A DNA stretch of 64,000 bases from Sinonovacula constricta (Eukaryota; Mollusca; Bivalvia; Cardiida; Solecurtidae). Numbering within the stretch: position 1 is the stretch's first letter; the number at the start of each line of letters is the position of its first letter. The DNA lies in contig CM017571.1 of assembly GCA_007844125.1 (NCBI GenBank), forward strand, positions 440,077 to 504,076, given 5' to 3'. Both the position numbers and the translations under genes were made by a program. Below the pieces are notes generated by a model, which was not told the origin of the DNA, did no database searches, and saw nothing but the letters and a program-made list of their open reading frames with translations. This document shows, one piece after another, positions 43,691 to 54,901 of the stretch.

Positions 43691-43909
43691 ACAACGACGA
43701 ATAGCTTTCTGAAACATTTGTGTCATCCTTCATCTAGGTGCTTTCCTTTTAAAAGGAACGCAATATATTGAAAAGAATAATAGTAATAATAAATATTTTT
43801 ATTTTTTTTCCTGTTCACAGTGATCACACATGCGTTTCATTAGCATCAATTTTGTCATCAAAATAATGAGCTAGTTTATATAGCAACTGGAACACATGCA
43901 ATACAATAA

Positions 43910-44408
43910 AGGTGGAATCCGACAGCTTGGACCAAAGTATTTTTTCTCAAATAACCAAGCAAGTCATTGTTACATGAAAAGGTACTGCATAATGCTGCTC
44001 ATTGATGTCCCAGATCTGTGTAAACAGTAAAACATAAATTCCCATTCCTCAATGCGGACAGGTATTTCCTATCTGAGCCACGCTGCAGAACTAGCTATTT
44101 TTAAACTAGGAATACCACGTGACCACACACTTTTTGAGATTACGTTATATCGTCATCCGGGTCATTCGCTCTGACGTCGATATCTATTTTTAGCAGAGAT
44201 CACTATCGTGTTTATTTATAGATTTGGAATTATTAAATTTTTAAAGTTTTTTATAGCAATTTAGACTGTATAACAATAAAGTAAGTGTTCAAAAATGTCT
44301 TTACTTATACTTAAGTATGGGTTTATGTAGAAATTGCCCAAATTGCCCTAAGCAGTGGTGGTATATTATTACTTGAATTTGATACAGGCAAACTGTCGGT
44401 TACCACCT
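43910..44408 (+). mobile_element. TTAA-MITE, good full-length copy
   Basis: Left end AGGTGGAATCCGACAGCTTG and right end CAAACTGTCGGTTACC with ACCT. The body is uninterrupted: TTGATGTCCCAGATCTGTG, TTTCCTATCTGAGCCACGCT, ACCACGTGACCAC, CTCTGACGTCGATATC, TTATTTATAGATTTGGAA and CATACTTAAGT in reverse. The flanks are ATAA and TAAA rather than perfect TTAA. Confidence 0.88.
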
Positions 44409-45204
44409 TAAACAACAAATTCAGAACTATTTTATTAACCTCGCGTAGAGTTATTACCGACGTTATGCATGATGGGTTGCCTGTAATAATTTAAATTGGG
44501 GTACCGTAAACTTTTATATAGATAGTTTATTCAGTACAATTTTAGGTCGACATGCCCGTCAGTAAAAGTTATACAAAAACAACAATAAAATACACATTAT
44601 ATGCATACACATTTCGATACATATTTTATATGGGTAGTATAATAAAAAGTTACACCAATTACCTTGGATGGAAAAGCATGTTTTAGTTAAAAAATAAACT
44701 TAAAAAAATATCATAAATAAAACCATGTTGAATCCAAGAGAGATGAAAAACCATTAATAAAACAAGGTTCCCGTTTCGCTAACATTAAATGAATACTATT
44801 AATAACATAATAATGAAAAGAGGATATAATAAAACCGCGTGGGAGGTAAAATTGATTTATAAATTGTATCATATAACATGTACGCAATTATACTAGTATT
44901 AAACCCACACAAGGTAATTTATGGTGCCACCGACCCAATCTTTCACATATCTTTTATTTAAAAGTGCAAGTGTCTGCAAAACAAAAGATCTTCAAATAAA
45001 TGGGTATGAATAATTTTTTTTGTATAGTTTCAAATTTCATATTTTTCAAATAAAACTTGATATTGTGAATATTTAGTGAACTGGTCAAAATAAGAGCGTT
45101 GTTATGTTAAAACTTCGTTCGGTGTGTGGTCTTCACTTCCATAAAGTGCTTAGCTCTTTTATTTCACACAAAAATACGTCAATCTTGATAGTTCTCTGAA
45201 AGTT
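44409..45204. other. No recognised feature
   Basis: Very AT-rich spacer without shared repeats or coding signal. Confidence 0.4.
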
Positions 45205-45208
45205 TTAA

Positions 45209-45663
45209 AGGTTGTATTCGACAGTTAGCCTATATCAAATACATGTAACAATACTTTACTACCGCAATTGGGTATGTGGGCATAAATTCTCCATACAATC
45301 ACACTTTACTCTGAATAGTAATATCTATATTATAAGACAATACACATCGCTAAAAGAATCACTCTGAAAGTTCTTTTTCCCCCAAATCTATAAATAAGCA
45401 CTATAGTGATATTTGCTAAAAATAGATATCGACGTCAGAGCGGATTACCCGGATGACGTTATATCGTGATCTCAAAAGTAAGTTGTCACGTGTTTTTCTT
45501 AATTTAGAAAATAGCTGCAGCTCGGGTCAGGTAGGAAATGCTTCGCTGTTCACACAGATCTAGGGCATCAATGAACAGCATTTTTGCAGGACTTTTGGGT
45601 TACAATGCTTTAGTTGATTATAAATTGAGAGAAAAAATGGCTCCTTACTGTCGGATACCACTT
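45209..45663 (-). mobile_element. TTAA-MITE with intact TTAA pair
   Basis: TTAA at 45205-45208 and 45664-45667 flank AGGTTGTATTCGACAGTTAG and GCTCCTTACTGTCGGATACC with ACTT. Internal reverse-sense landmarks include ATAAATAAGCACTATAGTGA, GATATCGACGTCAGAGC and GTCACGTG. Confidence 0.9.
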
Positions 45664-45713
45664 TTAAGTGCGTTTAATTTTAGGTTTTGCGAAAAAAAAT
45701 GTTTTGAGACTAA

Positions 45714-46007
45714 TGGTGGTATCCGACAGTTTGCCTACAACTTATATCTGTAAATAAGAACGATTGGGATTTCTGCTAAAAATAGACATCCACGTCACAG
45801 CGGATGACGTGAATGAACTAAAACATTAGTGGTCACATGATTTTCTTGGTTTGAAAATAGCCATCTGTGCAACATGGCTCAGATAGGAAATGTTTGTAAT
45901 GACAATTATGGCGTTGTGGCTCACATTTTGGGAGAGATGTTAAGGTAACAATGATTTACTAAAATGTTTAGTGAAAATATTTTTGGTCCAAACTGTCGGA
46001 TACCTTC
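45714..46007 (-). mobile_element. TTAA-MITE copy, shortened
   Basis: Left TGGTGGTATCCGACAGTTTG and right GGTCCAAACTGTCGGATACC. About 150 bp of the left half is deleted between TATATCTG and TAAATAAGAAC. It starts 50 bp after the preceding copy. Confidence 0.85.
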
Positions 46008-46934
46008 TTCAAGATTATTCAAGTAGTGATCGAAATAGACATTTTTGTATAGCTATAGGATATAGCCTTTCACTCTTTACTACCAGCTGTATACGAGTTG
46101 ACCAGGCCCAGCTTGCAAAAAATGTCTCAACTGAGATAATTCTCAAACTCAGATCTTCTCTGAAATATATTTGTGTCAGCACAGTTGAGAATTTTCTCAA
46201 AATATGTTTTTGCAAGTCATTTGAGAATGGAAATTGTCTCCCTTGTTAGTTAATATCCGAGGTATTCCTAACAGTAGATAGGTCCTTTTATGAGGAATTC
46301 TTGGACTTTATCGCCTGTTCTTTTGTTACTATTGCAATTACAAATAGTGAACTTTCTTACTTTTGCATAAATATAAGCTTAAACTCGATTTAAACTCTTG
46401 TAGAGATATGTTATTTAAAAAGAAAATGGAAGTGTTTGTTGATGAGGATTAACCTGGGTATCAAAAGAAAGGCGGGAAAGTCCATATACAGTCCAAAGAG
46501 TGCAAGCACAAAAACCGAGTAAAACAAATGAAAGGACCTACTTGTTTTTAGTGATTATTCATTAATGTCTCTCATTCTTACTAAAGAATAGTTTGTGAAT
46601 TCCGTGGCCTCATTGTAAGTTAGAACAAAATAACTAAGATTCTGTATGTAAACGACTTCAGAGGATGAGGAAGAAGATGCGAAGTTGTGGGAGGGCAGAA
46701 TAGTTCCCTCAGCGACTGACCTATAAATTGACCTCAGGTAATAAAAACCGGCCGGCCCAGGTACCAAGTTTTCAATTATTATAATTTATGACACCCTCCA
46801 CGCGACCCGCGTGCTAATATTTGCTTACCACTTCCGGTTGATTTTATGATCACCTTGATTAATAGTTTATTATTCATTCCAGGCCTCCTAAGGTCATTCT
46901 TCATGGCCGCTGTTGTCAATTTATTGCCGGTTAA
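46008..46934. other. Spacer with GAGAAT-rich segment
   Basis: At 46105-46245 the phrases CTTGCAAAAAATGTCTCAAC, ATTCTCAAACTCAGATCTTC and ACAGTTGAGAATTTTCTCAA form imperfect inverted relatives with GAGAAT/ATTCTC cores and TTGCAAG-like ends. It may be another small MITE. No gene recognised. Confidence 0.4.
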
Positions 46935-47366
46935 AGGTGGTATCCGAAAGTGTGGACAAATTGTTTTTCCTCAAACAAGTCATGGTTACCTTAAAAGATC
47001 CTCTCAAATGCTATTCATTGATGACCTTGATTAGTGTGAACGGTGAAGCAGAAGCCCTCGCCCGTCATTGCAACCATGTATTTTCTATTTGAGCCATCCG
47101 AATAATTCTCTCTCACGTCAATATCTATCTTAAGAAGAGGTGACTATTGTGCTTATTTATAGATTTGGAAAGACTGAACATTTAGGATGTTGTTAGTGTT
47201 TTTATTGTTTGTTTCTGCGACAAGTTCTTTCTAACAATATATTTAGAGGTCAAAAACGCCTTTAATTCGATTTAACTCCACCGAAAAGTTGTCCACAATT
47301 TTCCCCAAAGCAATAGTAAAATATTTTTTCATGTTTTTGAAGTAGGCAAACTGTCTGATACCACCT
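46935..47366 (+). mobile_element. TTAA-MITE with intact TTAA pair
   Basis: TTAA at 46931-46934 and 47367-47370. Ends AGGTGGTATCCGAAAGTGTG and CAAACTGTCTGATACC with ACCT. A deletion of about 50 bp removes the CACGTGAC block. An added TGTTTGTTTCTG lies near 47205. Confidence 0.9.
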
Positions 47367-47370
47367 TTAA

Positions 47371-47672
47371 AGGGCGTGTACTCTATTATTCACGAGGATT
47401 AACGCACTGGTGTTATACCGGCATGTTGTGTATCTGTCTCCATTAACAAAACATGCCATATTACGTGCGTCAATAAGTTTTGGGTTTTCTTACGCCATAT
47501 CGGAAATGCTCATTTATATGCAGTATTCTATCGTCAAATCAAGTCAAATCAATTGAAATATCCACTGCTACTATAACCTCTCCTAAAAATTCAACATGTT
47601 TTACACCCAGCTAATTATACCGTCGAATGTCCGTACTAGTTTTGTTTTGTTGTTTTCTTGTTTAAATACATT
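47371..47672. other. No recognised feature
   Basis: Spacer of 300 bases. Confidence 0.35.
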
Positions 47673-47893
47673 GCAGCGACCATTTATGATCATTATAGCA
47701 ACGTCAAGCTTTTTCATGGATGAAGATCCCAGACACATGTCTGGGTAGAATCACAGGCCCCCGCATGTCAGGTGAAGACCTTCTCATGTTAAGCCCTTCG
47801 CCCTGAATGGGACTCGAACCCACGCAGTGAGAGGCTAAGCAGTCCGAGGAGTTACAAATCGGTGACTCTACCACTACGCCGTGGGCGCCAGGG
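47673..47893 (-). repeat. SINE-C copy, near full length
   Basis: On the plus strand: TTGCAGCGACCATTTATGAT, AAGCTTTTTCATGGATGAAG, GGGTAGAATCACAGGCCC, GAATGGGACTCGAACCCACG and CTCTACCACTACGCCGTGG. The full tRNA-like head is present in reverse. Confidence 0.87.
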
Positions 47894-48203
47894 CACACTA
47901 GTATGTCAGGGTATTATGATATTGCTGACTTCTGATAACAAAAGCACGATTGATGCATGGTGTGAAAACAATCTGTTTAAATCAAAAAGCCAATTAAAAG
48001 ATTTATTACAATATTCGCGTATCTTGAATATTGATAAATTAGAAATCTATGTGTTACGTTGTTTGCAAAGTCTTCACATATCCTGCTCCACTTTGATAAC
48101 GGGTGGGCCAGGTATGTTGACAGGGACTTAGCGGGGGTGGCGTGTAAATAAATTCATGATAATCCATTTTTGATCGTTGACTGAACGTCTAAACCTTCTG
48201 TTG

Positions 48204-48544
48204 ACCGGCCGCAATAGCTCAGGTGGTAGAGCGCCGGTTTGCGGATCGGGAGGTCGCGGGGTCAAACCTCGACCGGGTCAGACCAAAGACTTCAAAGTTG
48301 GTAGAAGTGGCTTCCCTCCTAACGCTCGGGGCTAAGGAGACAGCATTACGCCTGACTCGTCGGTGTCATTATAATGGACCAACCGGGTTCAGTCCCTGGG
48401 CACCTCATTAGTGCCACTGTGCTATAATGACAGAAATGTCGCTGCACAGTTTCAGCAAAAATGCCGGCAAATCCCATCCCATCCCATCCCATCCCATCCC
48501 ATCCCATCCCATCCCATCTCATCACATCCCATCCCATCCCATCC
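48204..48544 (+). repeat. SINE-B, full-length copy with long CCCAT tail
   Basis: The head GACCGGCCGCAATAGCTCAG with GTGGTAGAGCGCCGG matches an A box. The B-box position reads GGTCAAACCTC, diverged from GGTTCAAACCC. The body is complete. It ends in about 13 CCCAT pentamers (48474-48544), the longest tail of the family here. A long tail and a complete head suggest the youngest SINE-B insertion in the window. Confidence 0.92.
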
Positions 48545-48639
48545 AAAACCTTCCGCTGGTAAACATAACAAGACGTCACCATTGTAAACATAAAATGGTG
48601 GCGGTTGAACATCAGATTTATTGAAAGGATACTGCATTA

Positions 48640-48812
48640 GAAGGAATATGAATGAATAAATGAATGAATAAATAATAAAATTGAATGAACGATCGTATGA
48701 AAATAATGCATAAATGAAAAAAATAATCAATTAACTGAAGGAATAAAACAGATAAATACATAAAAATGAACGAATGAATGAGCAAATAAATAAATAAATA
48801 AATAAATAAAAT
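48640..48812 (+). repeat. (GAATGAATAAAT)-type imperfect microsatellite
   Basis: Tetramers AATG and AATA alternate with AT-rich interruptions and end in eight AAAT/AATA units. Confidence 0.75.
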
Positions 48813-49918
48813 GAAGAATGATATAATAAATTAATGAAATAATACTATGTTTAAAGGTTTTAGAAAGTTCGGTGTAATAAGTCGAAACAGACAGAAGAAG
48901 TTAATGCGGGTTCATTTTAGAAGCAAATGGTCGTTATACTACAACGTTATAAAATTGGTAATTTGTTTATTTGTTTGTTTAAGAACAGAATTATGAATCA
49001 AATAGAACCCTTAATGGAATAAACTTGCAAAATAATAAGAAACTCTTTACAAAAAAGGAAAAAAAAGTATTAATTGTGCGATACGATCTTAAACTATACA
49101 ACAGCATGTTTGATACGATTAACGACACGAAGATAGAAGAGAAAGAGGGCATTTAGCTTGTGGAAAATAAAAAAAAGAGGAGAAAATGGTGTTGATAACT
49201 GAAGATAACTAAAAGATTGTTTATCGGAATATAAACTTATCAAACAAACAAACAAACAAACCAACAAACAGACAAACAACTAGTATTGTTTTGCATTCTA
49301 TTTACGAAACTAAACACGTTTAAAAGCTACGTGTTGTGCAAAGTAAGATGAACAAGAAAACACAAAAAAAAAACATTTGAAGGAGTGTTAACGGTGTACA
49401 GTGCTTGTTTATTTACAGTGTCGGCTGTCTGTCATGGCAAAGATTGGTCCAGCTAAACACCCCCTTGCGGAGGAATAATTACAAGGTGTTGCCATGCTAA
49501 CCGCGCCTTGACTTCAGCAACATACGTCGTGATAACTATCGCTAAATGGCGGACCTTTGAATAAAATTCGCATTTTCCTTTTTGTTTTATTTTTGGAACT
49601 CGACCTTGATTTCTGATTCGTTAACATGTACAATTGGGTGACTTGCCATATTGCTGTAGTTCTTTTTGTGTGTGCTTTGATTTGCAGTAGTTTGGACATT
49701 TGGTACTCGTCTGAAGCAGAAACGGTTCTACTTACAATATTCACAAGAAAATGTTGATGCAGAGCATCAGAGTCGCCGGAAAATAATGTAACATAGAATG
49801 TTGTAAACAGAGCAGTCAACGAGAGAAAATGTTTTCGCAACGTAGTTGCATATATGAGCCTGGACAATCTTGTACCGCTGACCAAATCTTACATTATTTA
49901 TTAACAAAACCACTCACT
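48813..49918. other. Spacer with CAAA repeat, hairpin motif and an unrecognised open frame
   Basis: A CAAACAAACAAAC run lies at 49240-49278. A 123-codon minus-strand frame at 49514-49885 (starts MVSGTRLSRLIYATTLRKHF) has mixed composition. I recognise no domain, and it overlaps the third hairpin-motif copy. It may be chance. Confidence 0.35.
49753..49778 (+). repeat. Dispersed hairpin motif, copy 3 (imperfect)
   Basis: GTTGATGCAGAGCATCAG followed by AGTCGCCG. The stem is kept (GATGC/GCATC) with an AGA loop instead of GAA. ACAAGAAAA precedes it as in copy 1. Confidence 0.5.
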
Positions 49919-50193
49919 TAGGGATTTGCCGGCATTTTGCAGATACTGTGCAGCGACATGTCTATCATTATAGCACAGGGGCACTTATGAGGTGCCCAAG
50001 GACTGAACTTGGCCGGTCCATTATACTGACACCGACAAGTCAGGCGTAATGCTGTCCCCTTAGCCCCGAGCGCTAGGAGGGAAGCCACGACTACCAACTT
50101 TAAAGTCTTTGGTTTGACCCGGCCGGGGTTCGAACCCGCGACCTCCCGATCCGCAAGCTGACGCTCTACCACCTAAGCTTTTGCGGCCGGTCG
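49919..50193 (-). repeat. SINE-B, near full length
   Basis: Minus strand from GACCGGCCGCAAAAGCTTAG and B box GGGTTCGAACCCCGG to CAAAATGCCGGCAAATCCC. The B box is intact, but the A box is damaged (AAGCTTAGG). The tail is one ATCCC unit. Confidence 0.88.
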
Positions 50194-50532
50194 AACTACT
50201 CACTTAGTATATATACAAGAGCTTTTTTTTAAACAAATAAATCATCATCCAAATCAACTATCCATAACACAATCTTAATACACAACAATTCACACTCTAA
50301 TACTTACGAAATTTTCCCGAATTGTCGGTCTTTGCCTGACTTTATTGGTCATTTTCGGTCATAACAATGTTAATAATTTGTACCGATTTTTTTCGTATAT
50401 ATGTTTACTTACTTTCTATGTATTGATCCAAGTATGTACTTCAGGGCGCGTGTAAATCGTTATTACTGGTCATTAAATGTAGGCTTATGTTAAACCATAT
50501 AAAAATGTATCATAACACACCAATGTAGTCGG
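50194..50532. other. No recognised feature
   Basis: AT-rich spacer. Confidence 0.35.
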
Positions 50533-50655
50533 GTGATAGGAAGAGATTGTGTAAGCGGTCCGGTTTGCTCAGTCGGAAGAGCATTCGCCCTGTTAGCGAA
50601 GGGTCCCAGGTTCGAGTCCCGGACTGGCTAAACATTTTCTCTCCCTATGTTACTC
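50533..50655 (+). repeat. tRNA-like repeat with inverted flanks, copy 3
   Basis: The core GGTCCGGTTTGCTCAGTCGG, GAAGAGCATTCGCCCTGTTA, GCGAAGGGTCCCAGGTTCGA, GTCCCGGACT can be drawn with a 7-bp acceptor stem (GGTCCGG/CCGGACT) and a T-arm. The loop has C at position 33 and the D-arm is weak. The flanks GATAGGAAGAGATTGTG and CATTTTCTCTCCCTATG are inverted relatives, as in the copies near 9.7 and 9.95 kb. Confidence 0.68.
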
Positions 50656-50884
50656 CCAATTTCAGTCGGAAGCAAATTGAACTAGATATCTATCTGTAAA
50701 TTCAAATTTCGCACATAATTTCATTACATTATCGCCGTGTGAACGCAGTTCCGAGTGACTTTGACCGAGGTCACCGAAATTTATAACGGATGGAAAAAGT
50801 TCAACTACAGTACAATGTCCGTGAGATTTAGCTTGTATAACAATTGCGAATTGTCAGACCATTACTTTACTAGGAAGAGCATGG

Positions 50885-51330
50885 ATGTGAGACAGTCAAG
50901 GCGCCGTAGAGAGCATGCGCTTTAAATATGAGGATGACTATCCTAGGCCAAACACTCTCTTTACACTGTTTATTAATTACATAGAAATTTGACAGTAACG
51001 AACCATAACTCTGATGGGAAGTGGAGTATTTTTGTTACTTTGTTTTCCTTGTTCTCTGCTACATCTGATGTACAAGCTGCATTTCTAACATCTGTATACT
51101 CGGTTTCTTTTGTTAAACAAAACTTCGTCAAACGTTTACGTTTTTATGCTACTTTTTATAATTGCAAGCTACACTTTATTGTTGCAAGCTACCTGTTAAC
51201 AAATCCCGGAACACTAGGTTCTTTTTTCTCTGAAAAGTGTCTCACGGAACACCCCTGACATCGTGTTATTGTCTGCTACATTATCGTCCCCATAAAAATG
51301 CATTCCATAAGAGGTACCACTCTTGCCAAG
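50885..51330 (+). repeat. Dispersed duplicated segment, copy 2
   Basis: Plus-strand relative of 885-1430. It starts near CAAGGCGCCGTAGAGAGC (GAVES followed by EDDYP in translation) and ends near CCATTCCATAAGAGG. It has an extra block, TTGCAAGCTACACTTTATTG then TTGCAAGCTACC, around 51161-51195 that copy 1 lacks. An open frame at 50989-51258 has no motif I know. Confidence 0.65.
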
Positions 51331-51830
51331 GCACTGACTACAGAGTAATCATGAAAGTACAACAAAACAGTATAAAGCCCAACAAAACTTGAATGACGAA
51401 TACATTTTACACATCTATCTATTAAAATGTTTCTGAAATTAGAGCAGTCTGTCCTTGCATATGAATTAGTGCAGTCATGTAATATGAAAATAAGAATCAA
51501 CAATTGACATAAGTAATGTTTTAATTGAGATTTTTGTCACACTTCTTCGTTTATGTTTTTAGCTTAAGTTGTTGTTAATTTTAGAAACAAAAGAAACCAA
51601 ACACCTCAATAGATATATAACAGCATGGTCATTTTACTGCTAAAATAGCATAAACATACATATAACCGTTAAAAATAATATCGCTTCTCAAAGCTGTGAC
51701 GTCACCCTATAATCATTTCCAAAACCAATTATAAATATTCGGGTCGCGGTTGTCGGCGACCTAATAACATGTCGTCAACACTAGAATAATACCATGTCTA
51801 GTCACATCATTCAGCCACAAGTCCGATCAG
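51331..51830. other. No recognised feature
   Basis: AT-rich spacer. Nothing to report. Confidence 0.35.
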
Positions 51831-51944
51831 TCGCGACACTATCCATATATCTGCTTGAGCATTAGCATGGGAGTTAAACTACAACGTTGGTTCGAACCCA
51901 CGGCCTCATGAATCTGGTGCCGACCCTCTCCGATTGAAAATTAG
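51831..51944 (-). repeat. SINE-A head fragment, decayed
   Basis: TCTGCTTGAGCATTAGCATG, GTTGGTTCGAACCC and CTGGTGCCGACCCTCTCCG on the plus strand match the linker, B box and anticodon region of SINE-A in reverse. Confidence 0.6.
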
Positions 51945-52062
51945 GTTAGCTGGAAAACCTCCCCATATGAAAGTTCTCGCCCCGACCGGGACTTGAACCC
52001 ACGTGGCGAGAGGTTGAGGCGTTACATGTCAGCGCTTCCAACCGCTCGGCAACGGGCGCCCC
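51945..52062 (-). repeat. SINE-C variant fragment
   Basis: GGTTAGCTGGAAAACCTCCC, CGACCGGGACTTGAACCCAC and CGCTCGGCAACGGGCGCCCC belong to the same subfamily as 28536-28752. It directly abuts the SINE-A fragment. Confidence 0.72.
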
Positions 52063-53104
52063 TCACACATCGTGTGTATCTTCCTTCCGTCGACATCATG
52101 GTTGATTATTAAATCGAAATTACCATGACCGAAAAATTATCGGAGACTACTGTTGTTTCATTCAGTAAGAAAAGACCCACAAAACCAAAACATAAGTCTA
52201 CCATATGTTTTGTAGGTAACACCAAAGTAAGCCTCACTCCTGTGGTTCTGTTTACCGAATAGCATTTGTTTTTGGAAAAAGTTAATCCCATGCATGCAGG
52301 GTTCTGACTAGAAGGATGTATTGAATTCACGCTTCTTACAAATATTTTATTCTAGATTAACAATCCATTTTCACAATGACGTCTTTGTCTAGTCTTAATG
52401 TCTACATGAAAGCATTAACAAAGTGACACAAAAAGAGTGACAAGTTGTGAAGAAAAAGTAACAAAACCTCGCTATGTTTTCTGGCTGATTTGACCTGTGC
52501 CCAACTCTTACTTGTTCGTGTTTAGCAGGCTAATGTAAAGTTCTCATTGTGGTTCGAAATCAGAAGCACCGGCTATAAGATCTTGTGGGGACGCAGTTCG
52601 GGGCCCAAAGCACTTTTTGGCGTCAGACCACAAAGTGCGTTTTAGATGTTCGATTTGCACCCTAAAGTGCCTTGCTGTTGATGCTTTACTACAAGCAATA
52701 TTATAAAATCTAGTGCACATCAACATATGGTAGTGGTGTCCATGATATTAGTATACCAGTATAAGCTTCACCATCACCATTATCGTCATCATTTTAATCA
52801 TTATAGTTACTAATGACATCATAATTTGCTTCATGATGATGATGATGATGATGATGATGATGTATCATCATCATTATGATCGTTGTCGTCGTCGACATTG
52901 TGAGAGGAGATTTCTTCAATCAGAGTAACACAAGCTGCAACATCCTTTTTGTTATAGTGTAAATATATCATATTACAGGGAACATAACAGTACAATTTAT
53001 CCGAATAGTCTTCATGTCAATAATACATTCTAGATTGGACCCTAAAGTTGTTCGTATGTGACATTTCAACGCACTTAGGGGTCCAATTTTGAAACCTACC
53101 CCAA
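52063..53104. other. Spacer with (GAT)n and relatives of the 65-bp unit
   Basis: A run of about ten GAT/ATG triplets is at 52832-52863. Short sequences related to the adjacent minisatellite occur at 52602-52650 (AGCACTTTTTGGCGTC, ACAAAGTGCGTTTTAGAT), 52660-52672 and 53070-53090 (AACGCACTTAGGGGTCC, the reverse orientation). No gene recognised. Confidence 0.5.
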
Positions 53105-54483
53105 AGTGCGTTTAAGGGAAGTGTGCTTACTCAATATGGGACCCGACCCTGAAGTGCGCCGTATCCCAAAATGCGTAAGAGGGAAGTGTGCTTTTCGCAA
53201 TATGGACCCGACCCCATAGTGAGCCGGACCTCAAAGTGCGTAAGAGGGAAGTGTGCTTTACGCAATATGGACCCGACCCCATTGTGCGCCGGACCCCAAT
53301 CTGCGTAAGAGGGAAGTGTGCTTTACGCAATATGGACCCGACCCCATAGTGAGCCGGACTTCAAAGTACGTAAGATGGAAGTGTGCTGTACGCAATATGG
53401 ACCCGACCCCATAGTGCGCCGGACCCCAATCTGCGTAAGAGGGAAGTATGCTTTACGCAATATGGACCCGACCCCATAGTGCGCCGGACCCCAATCTGCG
53501 TAAGAGGGAAGTGTGCTTTACGCAATATGGACCCGACCCCATAGTGCGCCGGACCCCAAACTGCGTCAGAGGGAAGTATGCTTTACGCAATATGGACCCG
53601 ACCCCATAGTGAGCCGGACCTCAAAGTGCGTAAGAGGGAAGTGTGCTTTACGCAATATGGACCCGACCCCATTGTGCGCCGGACCCCACTCTGCGTAAGA
53701 GGGAAGTGTGCTTTACGCAATATGGACCCGACCCCATAGTGCGCCGGACCCCAAACTGCGTCAGAGGGAAGTATGCTTTACGCAATATGGACCCGACCCT
53801 ATAGTGCGCCGGACCCCAATCTGCGTAAGAGGGAAGTATGCTTTACGCAATATGGACCCGACCCCATTGTGCGCCGGACCCCAATCTGCGTAAGAGGGAA
53901 GTGTGCTTTACGCAATATGGACCCGACCCCACAGTGAGCCGGACCTCAAAGTGCGTAAGAGGGAAGTGTGCTTTACGCAATATGGACCCGACCCCATTGT
54001 GCGCCGGACCCCAATCTGCGTAAGAGGGAAGTGTGCTTTACGCAATATGGACCCGACCCCATAGTGAGCCGGACCTCAAAGTGCGTAAGAGGGAAGTGTG
54101 CTTTACGCAATATGGACCCGATCCCATTGTGCGCCGGACCCCAAACTGCGTCAGAGGGAAGTATGCTTTACGCAATATGGACCCGACCCCATAGTGCGCC
54201 GGACCCCAAACTGCGTCAGAGGGAAGTATGCTTTACGCAATATGGACCCGACCCCATAGTGCGCCGGACCCCAATCTGCGTAAGAGGGAAGTATGCTTTA
54301 CGCAATATGGACCCGACCCCATAGTGCGCCGGACCCCAATCTGCGTAAGAGGGAAGTATGCTTTACGCAATATGGACCCGACCCCATAGTGCGCCGGACC
54401 CCAAACTGCGTCAGAGGGAAGTATGCTTTACGCAATATGGGACCCGATCCTATAGTGCGCCAGACCCAAACTGTGTTCCGAGG
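53105..54483 (+). repeat. Minisatellite, 21 units of 65 bp
   Basis: CGCAATATGG recurs at 53131 (variant), 53196, 53261 and then every 65 bases to 54431. The unit has GTGTGCTTTACGCAATATGG, ACCCGACCCCATAGTGCGCC and GGACCCCAATCTGCGTAAGA. Three variants occur. A has GAGCC...CTCAAAGTGCG. B has GCGCC...CCCAATCTGCG. C has CCCAAACTGCGTCAG. The first and last units are degenerate. The period is not a multiple of three, so frames return only after three units. The 60- to 118-codon frames here are products of the repeat. Confidence 0.97.
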
Positions 54484-54901
54484 GTGCAGTTAATAAAAAT
54501 ACTGAGTAATTTGGTGCAAATGGTCATTCGTTATTTACAATAAAATGTATTCTCAAGGTAGGAGGACACTTAGTCGTCAGTGACAAAGCTGGATGTCATG
54601 CTAGGACAGCTCTGAAATTTTAACACATTGTCTCGTCGGCGATGTTGTTGTTGTTATTGTTTTTATGTTTGTTTTTGCTCTATGTCCGTGTTTCCCAATT
54701 ATTCTTAAGTAAAATTTGCTGAAATGCTTAAGTCATTTATGTCAATAATCACTAGCTTTAAAGTGTGCTAAGCTCCATGTCTGAACATTTGCATGACACT
54801 TAAAATGTCGACCTTACAATCACATCTAAACTTACTAGACATGGATAAGCTAACTTGATATTGAAATGTCGAACTAAGTTCATGTCATGGCCCGGCCTTA
54901 A
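54484..54901. other. No recognised feature
   Basis: Spacer containing a short TTGTTGTTATTG run near 54645. Confidence 0.35.

Noticed and set aside
50557..50630. Candidate tRNA gene with a 7-bp acceptor stem
   Set aside because: The best-drawn anticodon loop lacks U33, the D-arm is weak, and two relatives with the same flanks show that it is a repeat.
53513..54324. Repetitive open frames with AIWTRPHSAPDP-type peptides
   Set aside because: They follow from the 65-bp minisatellite. The period is not a multiple of 3 and the frames are broken irregularly.
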